Below are positions 8,897-16,990 of a stretch of 64,000 nucleotides of DNA, piece after piece. Position 1 is the stretch's first letter. Each line of letters begins with the position of its first letter. Position numbers and translations under genes: made by a program. This DNA is from Bacteroides luhongzhouii (GTDB lineage Bacteria > Bacteroidota > Bacteroidia > Bacteroidales > Bacteroidaceae), in assembly GCF_009193295.2 (NCBI RefSeq), contig NZ_CP059973.1:5580001-5644000 (forward strand), given 5' to 3'. The notes below the pieces were generated by a model. That model saw only the letters and a program-made list of their open reading frames with translations, ran no database searches and was not told the DNA's origin.

Positions 8897-9021
8897 GTAC
8901 ATTTTCATGTATTCATTCCTCTCTTTACCTCTTTTTATCCGGCTTTTTAACTTTTTTAATTCTTTCATACTTGTCTTGCTCCTTTTAACGGCAAACTTAT
9001 GGTTGATTTTCAAATTTACCG

Positions 9022-9029
9022 TATCTTTG
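9022..9029 (+). promoter_or_regulatory. Promoter -7 box for cmk-ispH
   Basis: TATCTTTG fits TAnnTTTG and lies 24 bp upstream of the cmk ATG, giving a very short leader. A TTG at 9003-9005 is closer than the usual -33 spacing. Confidence 0.5.
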
Positions 9030-9053
9030 GCGGACAAATCAGATGAACTGAAT

Positions 9054-9740
9054 ATGAAAAAGATAACAATTGCAATCGATGGTTTTTCCTCTTGCGGAAA
9101 AAGCACAATGGCTAAAGATCTGGCCCGTGAAGTGGGCTACATTTACATTGACAGCGGAGCCATGTATCGTGCGGTCACTTTATATAGTATAGAAAATGGA
9201 ATTTTCGACGGAGACGTTATCGATACGGAGAGGCTAAAAAAAGAAATTAAGAACATTCATATATCGTTCCGGCTAAATAAAGAAACCGGACGTCCCGACA
9301 CTTATCTCAACGGCGTGAATGTAGAGAACAAAATCCGTTCGATGGAGGTTTCTTCCAAAGTGAGCCCTATCAGTACGCTCGACTTCGTACGTGAAGCAAT
9401 GGTAGCTCAACAACAGGCAATGGGAAATGAGAAGGGGATTGTCATGGATGGCCGGGACATAGGTACCACTGTTTTCCCGGATGCGGAACTGAAAATATTT
9501 GTAACCGCCACTCCCGAAATCCGTGCTCAACGCCGTTACGACGAGCTGAAAGCAAAGGGGCAGGAAGCCAGCTTCGACGAGATTCTGGAAAATGTGAAAC
9601 AACGGGATTATATAGATCAGCACCGGGAAGTTAGTCCGCTGCGCAAAGCAGAAGATGCGTTACTCCTGGATAATACCAACCTATCGATTGAAGAGCAAAA
9701 AGAATGGCTTTTCGAACAATTTAATAAGGTAAGTAAATAG
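9054..9740 (+). CDS. cmk: Cytidylate kinase
   Basis: 228 aa. The start is the ATG at 9054 ([11 protein letters not shown]). An earlier in-frame ATG at 8907 would add 49 hydrophobic residues and lies upstream of the -7 promoter box, so it is rejected. The P-loop GFSSCGKST is at about residues 9-17. Further family features are [26 protein letters not shown] and the C-terminal Arg-rich [16 protein letters not shown]. It phosphorylates CMP and dCMP in pyrimidine nucleotide metabolism. It lies 8 bp upstream of ispH and is clearly cotranscribed with it, divergent from tonB. Confidence 0.95.
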   Translation: MKKITIAIDGFSSCGKSTMAKDLAREVGYIYIDSGAMYRAVTLYSIENGIFDGDVIDTERLKKEIKNIHISFRLNKETGRPDTYLNGVNVENKIRSMEVSSKVSPISTLDFVREAMVAQQQAMGNEKGIVMDGRDIGTTVFPDAELKIFVTATPEIRAQRRYDELKAKGQEASFDEILENVKQRDYIDQHREVSPLRKAEDALLLDNTNLSIEEQKEWLFEQFNKVSK

Positions 9741-9748
9741 TTTGTTTT

Positions 9749-10618
9749 ATGATCAAGGTAGAGATAGACGAAGATTCCGGCTTCTGCTTTGGTGTGGTGA
9801 CAGCCATTCATAAGGCAGAAGAAGAGTTGGCAAAGGGAGAAACACTCTATTGCCTTGGAGACATCGTGCACAATAGCCGTGAAGTGGACAGGCTGAAAAC
9901 GATGGGATTAATCACGATCAACCGGGAAGAATTCAAGCAATTGAAGAATGCTAAAGTATTGCTCCGGGCGCATGGAGAGCCACCGGAAACTTATATGATT
10001 GCCCGTGAAAATAATATCGAGATTATCGACGCGACCTGTCCGGTTGTATTACGTTTGCAGAAACGCATCAGACAAGACTATCTGGCAGACAGTGACGAAG
10101 AAAAACAAATTGTCATCTACGGCAAGAGCGGACACGCTGAAGTACTGGGGCTGGTGGGGCAGACAGACGGAAAAGCAATTGTGATCGAAAAGGCAGAAGA
10201 AGCCAAAAAGCTGGATTTAAACAAAAGTATCCGCCTTTTCTCGCAGACGACCAAGTCACTGGATGAGTTTCAGGAAATTGTAGAATACTTCAAACAACAT
10301 ATTTCACCGGAAGCGACTTTCGAATATTATGACACTATCTGCCGCCAGGTTGCCAACCGAATGCCTAAGCTCCGGGAGTTTGCGGCTACACACGATTTGA
10401 TTTTCTTCGTCAGCGGCAAAAAGAGTTCGAACGGGAAGATGCTGTTTGAAGAATGTTTGAAGGTGAATGCCAATTCACATTTGATAGATAACGAGAAAGA
10501 AATCGATCCTTCTCTTCTTCAAAATGTAAAATCGATTGGCGTATGTGGGGCGACTTCTACTCCGAAATGGTTGATGGAGAAGATTTACAATCATATTCGG
10601 ACGCTTATCAAAGAATAA
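9749..10618 (+). CDS. ispH: 4-hydroxy-3-methylbut-2-enyl diphosphate reductase
   Basis: 289 aa, typical IspH/LytB length. The three iron-sulfur cysteines are visible: GFCFGV near residue 13, DATCPVV near 95, and DTICRQVANRM near 200. The C-terminal GVCGATSTPKWL is the usual active-site segment. It carries out the last step of the MEP pathway, giving IPP and DMAPP. It is the second gene after cmk with only 8 bp between them. A polyprenyl synthase that would use the products lies about 1.7 kb away on the other strand. Confidence 0.96.
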   Translation: MIKVEIDEDSGFCFGVVTAIHKAEEELAKGETLYCLGDIVHNSREVDRLKTMGLITINREEFKQLKNAKVLLRAHGEPPETYMIARENNIEIIDATCPVVLRLQKRIRQDYLADSDEEKQIVIYGKSGHAEVLGLVGQTDGKAIVIEKAEEAKKLDLNKSIRLFSQTTKSLDEFQEIVEYFKQHISPEATFEYYDTICRQVANRMPKLREFAATHDLIFFVSGKKSSNGKMLFEECLKVNANSHLIDNEKEIDPSLLQNVKSIGVCGATSTPKWLMEKIYNHIRTLIKE

Positions 10619-10779
10619 CTGCTTTATTCATAAAAGAATAATAGCAAAGCAATATAAGAAAAAAACGGCAAAGTAACACGAATGAATAAAAAGAAAGCAA
10701 AAAGAGGCTATTTGAACATTTTTAATGTTTTCTTCATACGAAAAAAAACTTCATAACCACTGCTTTCAACTTTTTATTG

Positions 10780-10787
10780 TACATTTG
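10780..10787 (+). promoter_or_regulatory. Promoter -7 box for pfkA
   Basis: TACATTTG matches TAnnTTTG. Transcription would begin near 10794. That leaves only about 11 nt before an ATG at 10805 but about 26 nt before the ATG at 10820, which helps decide the pfkA start. Confidence 0.55.
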
Positions 10788-10819
10788 CCGCGTCAAACTA
10801 ATTAATGAGAGATTGTTAT

Positions 10820-11800
10820 ATGGGAACAGTTAAGTGTATCGGAATTTTGACCTCCGGAGGTGATGCTCCGGGAATGAACGCTGCTATACGTGCAGTGACA
10901 CGTGCAGCTATCTATAATGGATTGCAAGTCAAAGGTATATACAGAGGCTATAAAGGTCTGGTCACAGGTGAAATCAAAGAATTTAAGAGTCAGAATGTTA
11001 GTAATATCATCCAGTTGGGTGGTACTATCCTGAAAACAGCCCGCTGTAAAGAGTTCATGACCCCTGAAGGTCGTCAAGTGGCTTATGACAATATGAAAAA
11101 AGAAGGCATTGATGCCTTGGTTGTCATTGGTGGAGACGGTTCACTGACAGGCGCACGCATCTTTGCACAGGAATTTGATGTTCCGTGTATCGGACTGCCG
11201 GGAACTATTGATAATGACCTTTACGGTACAGATACTACCATCGGATATGATACTGCATTAAATACAATATTGGATGCTGTGGATAAGATACGTGACACGG
11301 CCACTTCGCATGAACGTTTGTTCTTCGTAGAAGTGATGGGACGTGACGCCGGTTTCCTTGCACTGAACGGAGCGATTGCTTCGGGAGCGGAAGCTGCTAT
11401 TATTCCGGAATTCAGTACGGAAGTCGACCAACTGGAAGAGTTTATCAAGAACGGATTCCGTAAATCAAAAAACAGTAGTATTGTATTGGTAGCCGAAAGC
11501 GAACTGACCGGAGGAGCCATGCATTATGCCGAACGTGTGAAAAACGAATACCCGCAATACGATGTACGCGTGACGATCTTAGGTCACCTGCAACGTGGTG
11601 GTAGCCCGACTGCCCACGACCGTATCTTGGCAAGCCGCCTCGGTGCTGCTGCTATTGATGCTATTATGGAAGATCAACGTAATGTAATGATTGGAATCGA
11701 ACATGATGAAATCGTTTACGTACCGTTCAGCAAGGCTATTAAAAATGACAAACCGATCAAGAGAGATCTTGTCACTGTATTGAAAGAGCTTTCAATCTAA
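10820..11800 (+). CDS. pfkA: ATP-dependent 6-phosphofructokinase
   Basis: 326 aa from the ATG at 10820 ([20 protein letters not shown]). A further ATG at 10805 would add MRDCY but sits almost on the predicted transcription start. Family motifs are GGDGSLTGA and [12 protein letters not shown]. The Gly after GGD and the Gly in PGTIDND are the residues of ATP-dependent enzymes (PPi-dependent ones have Asp and Lys there). The catalytic Asp is in TIDND, and the fructose-6-phosphate site MGRDAGF is intact. It commits glucose to glycolysis in the cytoplasm. It is a single-gene unit with its own promoter and terminator. Confidence 0.95.
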   Translation: MGTVKCIGILTSGGDAPGMNAAIRAVTRAAIYNGLQVKGIYRGYKGLVTGEIKEFKSQNVSNIIQLGGTILKTARCKEFMTPEGRQVAYDNMKKEGIDALVVIGGDGSLTGARIFAQEFDVPCIGLPGTIDNDLYGTDTTIGYDTALNTILDAVDKIRDTATSHERLFFVEVMGRDAGFLALNGAIASGAEAAIIPEFSTEVDQLEEFIKNGFRKSKNSSIVLVAESELTGGAMHYAERVKNEYPQYDVRVTILGHLQRGGSPTAHDRILASRLGAAAIDAIMEDQRNVMIGIEHDEIVYVPFSKAIKNDKPIKRDLVTVLKELSI

Positions 11801-11848
11801 TCTTATTATTTTTAGGAGATCAGCTTATATCGATATGTAATCAAGATA

Positions 11849-11898
11849 AAGAGCGGTGGATGAACAACAGATTTACCAGTCATTCACCGCTCTTCTTT
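11849..11898 (+). terminator. Terminator of pfkA
   Basis: Stem 11849-11863 with 11880-11894 (core AAGAGCGGTG / CACCGCTCTT, 15 bp including one G-T pair), loop 16 nt, followed by CTTTC. It starts about 50 bp after the pfkA stop. Confidence 0.8.
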
Positions 11899-11976
11899 CA
11901 TTTATTCAATACTATACTGATTTGAGCCGAAATATAATCTCACAATATTTCACTAGAGAATTAAAAAATGAAAATT

Positions 11977-12065
11977 TGCTGTCATCTGTCACCTGTTTGT
12001 ATTTAAACATTTGACTATAAGCACACTATAATGTGACAGCAACCTGTGATAGCACGGTGACAGCA
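11977..12065. repeat. TGACAGCA repeat cluster
   Basis: TGCTGTCA at 11977-11984 is matched by its reverse complement TGACAGCA twice, at 12034-12041 and 12058-12065. Related pieces lie between them (CTGTCACCTG, ACCTGTGATAGCAC). The two direct copies are 24 bp apart. The cluster lies in the gap between the converging pfkA and SDR genes, just before the hairpin array. Its function is unknown; it could be a relic of a mobile or plasmid-like element. Confidence 0.5.
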
Positions 12066-12079
12066 TCTTTGTTATCACC

Positions 12080-12280
12080 GAACAAAGTTCTAAATTAGTT
12101 TCTACAGCTTGAAACTTTAGTTTCAGCAAGGAGAAACTAGAGTTTCATAGGTGAGAAACAATAGTTTCCAAGCTGGAGAAACTTTAGTTTCAAACGTGTG
12201 GCACTAGAGTTTCTAGTAATTGAAACCAAAGTTTCAACCGTTGAAACTGGAGTTTCTAAGGCGGGAAAGCAAATGCTTCC
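12080..12280. repeat. Array of short inverted repeats with a 22-bp period
   Basis: Units of the form GAAAC-N4-GTTTC start at 12111, 12133, 12155, 12178, 12222 and 12243, with a degenerate unit at 12200. Flanking variants are GAAC-AAA-GTTC at 12080-12090 and GGAAAGC-AAAT-GCTTCC at 12264-12280. Spacing between units is 22, 22, 23, 22, 22, 21 and 22 bp, about two helical turns. Four units have the fuller palindrome GAAACTnnAGTTTC. The spacers differ from each other. The last unit has a different sequence but still pairs, so dyad symmetry rather than exact sequence is kept. No open frame or protein explains it, and the period is not a multiple of 3. The remaining stretch to 12548 shows nothing I can name. 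Confidence 0.85.
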
Positions 12281-12548
12281 TTACGACTAAGAAATATGAA
12301 CGATGTAAGTTGTGATTCTTAAGAAAAATCACTGATTACATGACTGAAAGTAAACGTATGCGCCTGTCCGATATGGTAATTCATCTTCAGCGTTCCATTC
12401 TAGTTTTTATTTTTAGATTCACTGTTCTGGTTAGACTGTTCTCCACGACTGCTTATTAGTAAAAATAAGACAACAAAAATGAGATATAGATATGTATAAT
12501 ACCTATATATAAGTAAATACTGGATAATTTAAATAAAAAAAAGAAACC

Positions 12549-13400
12549 CTACTTCAGCCAACTTGCCAATGCACGCTCCGTTATCTCCCACAATTGCTCT
12601 TTCTTCACATGATTAACGTATGTATCGGATAATTTTTTCCGGTGGTTATTGACGTATAATTGTCCTGTCACTCCTGTTTCCTTTTCGTCCAACAGTAAAC
12701 CGATTGCCGTAGAAGCCCCCTTCTTCGGTTTACGGATAAAAGGACGGAAAAAGATATCCGTCAACGGATCGAACCACTTGTGCATAGTGATGATATCAGT
12801 AGAAACAATTCCCGGATCGGCAGCATTGACGGTAATCCCCTTCTCTCGAAGTTGCTCGGAAAGTTCGAAAGTAAACAACAATAAAGCCAACTTCGTGTTA
12901 CTGTAGACAGGAATGCGCCAAAACGTTCCCGTTTTCCCCCTGTGAAGAAAATCAGGGAAGTCGAGCCTGCCGATTGCGTATGTACAGGAAACCATATTTA
13001 CGATACGCGCTCCACGCACCATCAGCGGAATCAGTTTCCGGGTAAGCAGATAAGGCCCCATATAGTTCACGCTTACCGTTCGTTCGAATCCGTCGGAAGT
13101 GGTATGAAAGCCTGTCTCCATCGTTCCGGCATTATTCATCAGCAAAGCGATGGGAAGATTCCTTTCTAAAATTTGATTGGCAAAAGCAACAACGGATTGC
13201 ATAGAAGATAAATCGATAGCTATTACTTCCAAATTCGGGTTTCCGGTTTCCTTGCTCAAACGTTCACGAACAATCTCCGCTTTCTTCGGGTGATAACAAG
13301 CCATAATGATTCGATAACCGGCTTTGGCTACGGCACGTGTTATTTCTGTCCCCATTCCTCCGTCCGCACCGGTAATGATTGCCCATCTCATTTCACTCAT
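12549..13400 (-). CDS. Short-chain dehydrogenase/reductase, candidate hydroxysteroid dehydrogenase
   Basis: 283 aa. A classical SDR: the nucleotide-binding TGADGGMG is at residues 10-17, NNAG at 89-92, catalytic Asn at 112, Ser at 138 (MVSC), and YSNTK with Tyr166 and Lys170. AADPGIVST is the usual post-catalytic loop. It is closest in look to retinol-dehydrogenase-like SDRs. It is last in an operon with an old-yellow-enzyme homologue (4-bp ATGA overlap) and an SRD5A-type 5-alpha-reductase. From that context I infer oxidation or reduction of a steroid or bile-acid hydroxyl group, possibly at C3. The position and stereochemistry cannot be read from sequence. Confidence 0.85.
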   Translation of the reverse strand: MSEMRWAIITGADGGMGTEITRAVAKAGYRIIMACYHPKKAEIVRERLSKETGNPNLEVIAIDLSSMQSVVAFANQILERNLPIALLMNNAGTMETGFHTTSDGFERTVSVNYMGPYLLTRKLIPLMVRGARIVNMVSCTYAIGRLDFPDFLHRGKTGTFWRIPVYSNTKLALLLFTFELSEQLREKGITVNAADPGIVSTDIITMHKWFDPLTDIFFRPFIRKPKKGASTAIGLLLDEKETGVTGQLYVNNHRKKLSDTYVNHVKKEQLWEITERALASWLK

Positions 13401-14620
13401 TTTTTCTCTAGTTTATCAATCTCCTTTTGTAAAGAGGAAGGTAATTGTTCTTTCAAATGTTGATGACAAGCCATTTCTATCGTATACATACGACCTATAC
13501 AATAATTACTGTGTCCACAGTTGCAACGTGCTTGTTCCTCTTGTTTCATACGGTTCACAAAACCCGGTTCGTTCAGCAACGCTCTCGCCATCTGCACGGC
13601 ATCAAAACCGGAATCGAGCACTTCATCTATTTTCTGACGGGAAACAAGACCACCGACATAAATCAACGGCGCATCCGGAAGAGCCGCACGGAACTTCAGT
13701 GCATCTTCAAGGAAATAGGCCTCTTTGAAGGGCACAGAAGGTATCATCCATTTGCCAAACATACGGACTCCATATTTCAGCCACCAGCAATTCATATAGT
13801 AAGACATCGAACGAATCGGCATGGCACCTCTCATCACATACATCGGTGCTTTGCTGACAAAACCGCCACTCAACACCAACCCATGAGCACCAAGTTCCAG
13901 CAGACGTTTAGCCACTTGTATGGATTCGTCTATCTCCATTCCTCCTTTGAAGCCGTCACGCATATTCATTTTTACGAAAACTGCCATATCACTGCCTGCC
14001 GCTTTCATCACTTCTTCCATCACCATATCCATAAAACGCATCCGGTTTTCGAGCGAACCGCCATATTCATCTTTCCGGTGATTGGTGTAGGGAGACAAGA
14101 ATTGACTTATCAAATAACCGTGTCCCGCATGTACTTCAACGGCGTCAAACCCGGCTTTCCGCGCCAGATTGACTGCATTTCCATACGCTTGCGCCATTTC
14201 CGGCAACTCCTTTTTTTCCATTCCACGCACAAACGTAGGAGAATAGAGATTGAAACCCGAAGATGCGGATATAGGAGTGACACCACAAATATTTCTATGG
14301 GACATATTTCCACAATGCCCGATTTGTATACCTACTGCGGCACCTTCATCGTGCACAGCTTTTGTCAGTTCATGTAAACGGGGAATAATGGACGGGCGCA
14401 ACCACAACTGACGGTCGAAAGAAAGTCCGCTTTGTGTCACGGCAGCATAAGCCACTGTTGTCATACCCACTCCCCCCGCAGCTACCGACCGATGGTAATC
14501 CAGCAACATCTGCGTGGGAGTATTCTCCGGACACATACTCTCAAAAGCTGCCGAACGGATCGTTCGATTCCGCAGCGTCAAAGGGCCAAAGGTGACCGGG
14601 CTAAAAAGTTTAGATTCCAT
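13397..14620 (-). CDS. NADH:flavin oxidoreductase, old yellow enzyme family (BaiCD-like N-terminal half)
   Basis: 407 aa. FMN-dependent TIM barrel: IQIGHCGN (Gln99, His102), EVHAGHGYLISQFLSP (His164, His167, Tyr169) followed by NHRKDEYGGSLENR, and the C-terminal phosphate-binding YVGGL...GFDAVQMARALL. Near the end are four cysteines at about 366, 368, 374 and 385. They resemble the [4Fe-4S] site of 2,4-dienoyl-CoA reductase/BaiCD proteins with altered spacing. The large FAD/NAD domain of those proteins is absent. Family role: hydride transfer to a C=C bond conjugated to a carbonyl. With the SRD5A homologue upstream, I infer reduction of a steroid enone, perhaps the 5-beta or another ring double bond. 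Confidence 0.85.
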   Translation of the reverse strand: MESKLFSPVTFGPLTLRNRTIRSAAFESMCPENTPTQMLLDYHRSVAAGGVGMTTVAYAAVTQSGLSFDRQLWLRPSIIPRLHELTKAVHDEGAAVGIQIGHCGNMSHRNICGVTPISASSGFNLYSPTFVRGMEKKELPEMAQAYGNAVNLARKAGFDAVEVHAGHGYLISQFLSPYTNHRKDEYGGSLENRMRFMDMVMEEVMKAAGSDMAVFVKMNMRDGFKGGMEIDESIQVAKRLLELGAHGLVLSGGFVSKAPMYVMRGAMPIRSMSYYMNCWWLKYGVRMFGKWMIPSVPFKEAYFLEDALKFRAALPDAPLIYVGGLVSRQKIDEVLDSGFDAVQMARALLNEPGFVNRMKQEEQARCNCGHSNYCIGRMYTIEMACHQHLKEQLPSSLQKEIDKLEKK

Positions 14621-14671
14621 AGTAGTTGATATTTTATTTAAGTCATATGTAAATCGTGATGAAGAGCGTCC

Positions 14672-15433
14672 CTAATAAAGGAAAGGGAACACTCGTTTCC
14701 GCTCTCCCACTGCGTCTCCGAATTCTTCGCGATAACGGCACCAAATAGCGTTGGCACGGGGAACAAGATTAGCAATCGTCCACCAAAGGAAGACCAAGCC
14801 GGAAAGTGAACAAGTGAGTATCGCCCAACCTGCCCATTCTACTATCTCACCGAAATAGTTGGCGGAAGTGACATAACGGTACATTCCTTTTTGAGGCAGA
14901 TAATGCCGGGTATCTCCCGGTTTGCGCAAATGACGGATGATATAATCCGAATGCCAGTTCAACAACATACCTGTGAAAAAGAGCAGTGTGCCTATAATAA
15001 ACCACGGCGAAGTGAACCAACCGGATTGATACATCGTTTCGGGAGCAAGATAAAAGATCCATTTTCCTTGCATATAGCCATTCAGCAGATTAAAAAGAAC
15101 TCCCATCGACATGATTGCCAGCGGCATCTTACTTTTCCCAGTCAGCAACAGTGGGAAAATGAAAGCACGCTGAAAATAGTGGATTTGAAAGAAGAGGAAG
15201 AAAGTAAAGATCACCGGCTCGAACCTACGTTCGGAATATATCCACATCACGCACATCACCACGAAAACCGGAGCTTCCATCAATATCCAGGCTAGTTTAT
15301 TGGAGATAGCTACACCCCACGATGCCGTGCGGAAAATACCATATCCGGCTTTCACAAAGTAAAGGGAGATAAAAACAAGCAAAGCAATCAGGCTCATCAC
15401 ACCCAGAAACAGATTAAAAGCATCTATACTCAT
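14672..15433 (-). CDS. Steroid 5-alpha-reductase family membrane enzyme (SRD5A/DUF1295-like)
   Basis: 253 aa, close to the 254-260 aa of mammalian SRD5A1/2, with about seven membrane segments. It aligns by eye with human SRD5A2 through most of its length: HYFQRAFIFPLL with HYFHRTFVYSLL, NWHSDYIIRHLRKPG with NIHSDYILRQLRKPG, and YVTSANYFGEIVEWAGWA with YVSGANFLGEIIEWIGYA. The residues matching SRD5A2 Glu57, Tyr91, Asn160, Asp164, Arg171, Asn193 and Glu197 are present (Glu53, Tyr86, Asn159, Asp163, Arg170 or nearby, Asn192, Glu196). This supports an active NADPH-dependent reductase of a delta-4-3-oxo steroid. It is the first gene of the operon. A possible -7 box TATTTTTG lies at 15455-15462. 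Confidence 0.88.
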   Translation of the reverse strand: MSIDAFNLFLGVMSLIALLVFISLYFVKAGYGIFRTASWGVAISNKLAWILMEAPVFVVMCVMWIYSERRFEPVIFTFFLFFQIHYFQRAFIFPLLLTGKSKMPLAIMSMGVLFNLLNGYMQGKWIFYLAPETMYQSGWFTSPWFIIGTLLFFTGMLLNWHSDYIIRHLRKPGDTRHYLPQKGMYRYVTSANYFGEIVEWAGWAILTCSLSGLVFLWWTIANLVPRANAIWCRYREEFGDAVGERKRVFPFLY

Positions 15434-15551
15434 ATCGATCTATTTTGTAACACGCAAAAATAACAAAAATGAGATAAACGACGATACAAAAAATAGAAAG
15501 AATCTGAAGTACATTCTTTTACGAACATAAAAAAGGAGAAAATGTAAAATT

Positions 15552-15592
15552 TCCCGGATGCATACCTGAAATGATCAGACACACATCCGGGA
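15552..15592 (-). terminator. Terminator after the citrate synthase gene
   Basis: TCCCGGATG (15552-15560) pairs with CATCCGGGA (15584-15592) around a 23-nt loop. On the minus strand the stem is followed by AAATTTTACATTTTC. It ends the acn-icd-gltA unit 35 bp after the stop codon. Confidence 0.65.
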
Positions 15593-15626
15593 TTACTTAT
15601 CTATTCAATAAAAGGATTTGTTTTTA

Positions 15627-16970
15627 TCAGCGTTTCTTAATTGGAATATAAGCCAAATCATCAAGCACATTCTTATAAGCCGGGCGGATAATCCGTTTAC
15701 CGTCGAAGGTCAATTCTTCATTGCGGTGTGCACACCAGCCTACGATACGCGCCATGGCAAACAGAGGGGTGAAGATTTCCTGCGGCAAACCGATCATTTC
15801 ATAAACGAAGCCCGAATAGAAGTCGATATTGCTGGATACTGTCTTTCCATTGTTTTTAACACGTCCGAAAGTAGCGATGGCACGTTCTTCCAACAGTTCG
15901 AGGAAAGCAAATTCGCTTTCTCTGCCTTTTTCACGGGCAAGGTCGCGAGCCAGTTCTTTCAATAGAAGAGCACGAGGGTCGGAAATGGTATAAACGGCAT
16001 GTCCTATACCATAGATCAGTCCGGTCTTGTTATACACTTCTTTGTTCAACATTCGGGTGAAGTAAGTGTCTATTTCATCTACACTTGTCCAGTCCTTGAT
16101 ATTCTCTTTCAGATGGTGGAACATGTCGGCAACCTGAATATTGGCACCTCCATGAAGCGGGCCTTTCAGCGAACCGATACCTGCGGCGATGGCCGAATAA
16201 GTATCTGTTCCGGTAGAAGAAGTAACACGAACGGTGAAAGTGGAGTTATTACCACCACCATGCTCTGCCTGAAGAATCAGCAACAAATCGAGGGTGCGTG
16301 CATCCAGTTCGGTATAGTCTTTTTTCAGCATATACAGGAAATTCTCGGCAATAGAGAGCTTTTCCTGCGGATGGCGGATATGCAGAGAACGTCCGAAAGT
16401 AGCATGACGAAGCATATTATAAGCATAAGCGATGATAGTGGGGAATTTCGAAATCAGTTCAATACTCTGACGCATCAGGTTATCCCGGGAAGTATCATCC
16501 GCATTTGCGTCAAAACGATACATTTCGAGTACACTGCGTGAAAGAATATTCATGATGTTGTTTCCTTCCAACTCGATGATGTTCATTTTCGTTTTCTGTT
16601 CCAACGGCATATTGTCGTTAATCAACTCACGGAAAGAAAGCAGTTCTTCTTTATCCGGCAGACGTCCGGAAAGCAGCAGGTAAGCCACTTCTTCAAAACC
16701 AAAGCGTTTCTCTTTGATAATGGCATGAGAAATATCTTCCACATCATAACCGCGATAGAACAATTTTCCCGGTATGGGCTTCAGTCCACCGCCCGGAACA
16801 CGTTCATAGCCTACTACATTACCGATTCTGGTTAAACCTACCAATACACCTGTGCCGTCTTCATTACGCAATCCACGCTTCACATCAAACTTGGAGAACA
16901 ATTCTGTATCAATCCGGGTAGCTTCCTTCATTTCCTCGGAAAGCTTGTAAATCAAGTACTCTTTTTTCAT
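15627..16970 (-). CDS. gltA: Citrate synthase
   Basis: 447 aa. Motifs of the family: LQAEHGGGNNSTFTVRV and YGIGHAVYTISDPRA carry the catalytic histidines, and NIDFYSGFVYEMIGLP carries the catalytic Asp. The reaction joins oxaloacetate and acetyl-CoA to citrate. It is the last of three TCA genes on the minus strand (20 bp after icd), so the cluster encodes the complete route to 2-oxoglutarate. In a Bacteroides this arm most likely feeds glutamate synthesis rather than respiration. The start ATG at 16968-16970 has no competitor nearby. Confidence 0.95.
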   Translation of the reverse strand: MKKEYLIYKLSEEMKEATRIDTELFSKFDVKRGLRNEDGTGVLVGLTRIGNVVGYERVPGGGLKPIPGKLFYRGYDVEDISHAIIKEKRFGFEEVAYLLLSGRLPDKEELLSFRELINDNMPLEQKTKMNIIELEGNNIMNILSRSVLEMYRFDANADDTSRDNLMRQSIELISKFPTIIAYAYNMLRHATFGRSLHIRHPQEKLSIAENFLYMLKKDYTELDARTLDLLLILQAEHGGGNNSTFTVRVTSSTGTDTYSAIAAGIGSLKGPLHGGANIQVADMFHHLKENIKDWTSVDEIDTYFTRMLNKEVYNKTGLIYGIGHAVYTISDPRALLLKELARDLAREKGRESEFAFLELLEERAIATFGRVKNNGKTVSSNIDFYSGFVYEMIGLPQEIFTPLFAMARIVGWCAHRNEELTFDGKRIIRPAYKNVLDDLAYIPIKKR

Positions 16971-16990
16971 CTTTCTTCGTTTTTTATTCG

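Noticed and set aside
8837..9106. 90-residue N-terminal extension of TonB
   Set aside because: Would cross the divergent promoters and the start of cmk; the TonB anchor and homology begin at 8836.
12080..12280. Possible CRISPR array
   Set aside because: Units are 11-17 bp palindromes with 8-bp spacers and no cas genes; far too short for repeats and spacers.
13445..14377. 310-codon open frame on the plus strand
   Set aside because: Antisense to the old-yellow-enzyme gene, with His/Arg-rich composition typical of a shadow frame.
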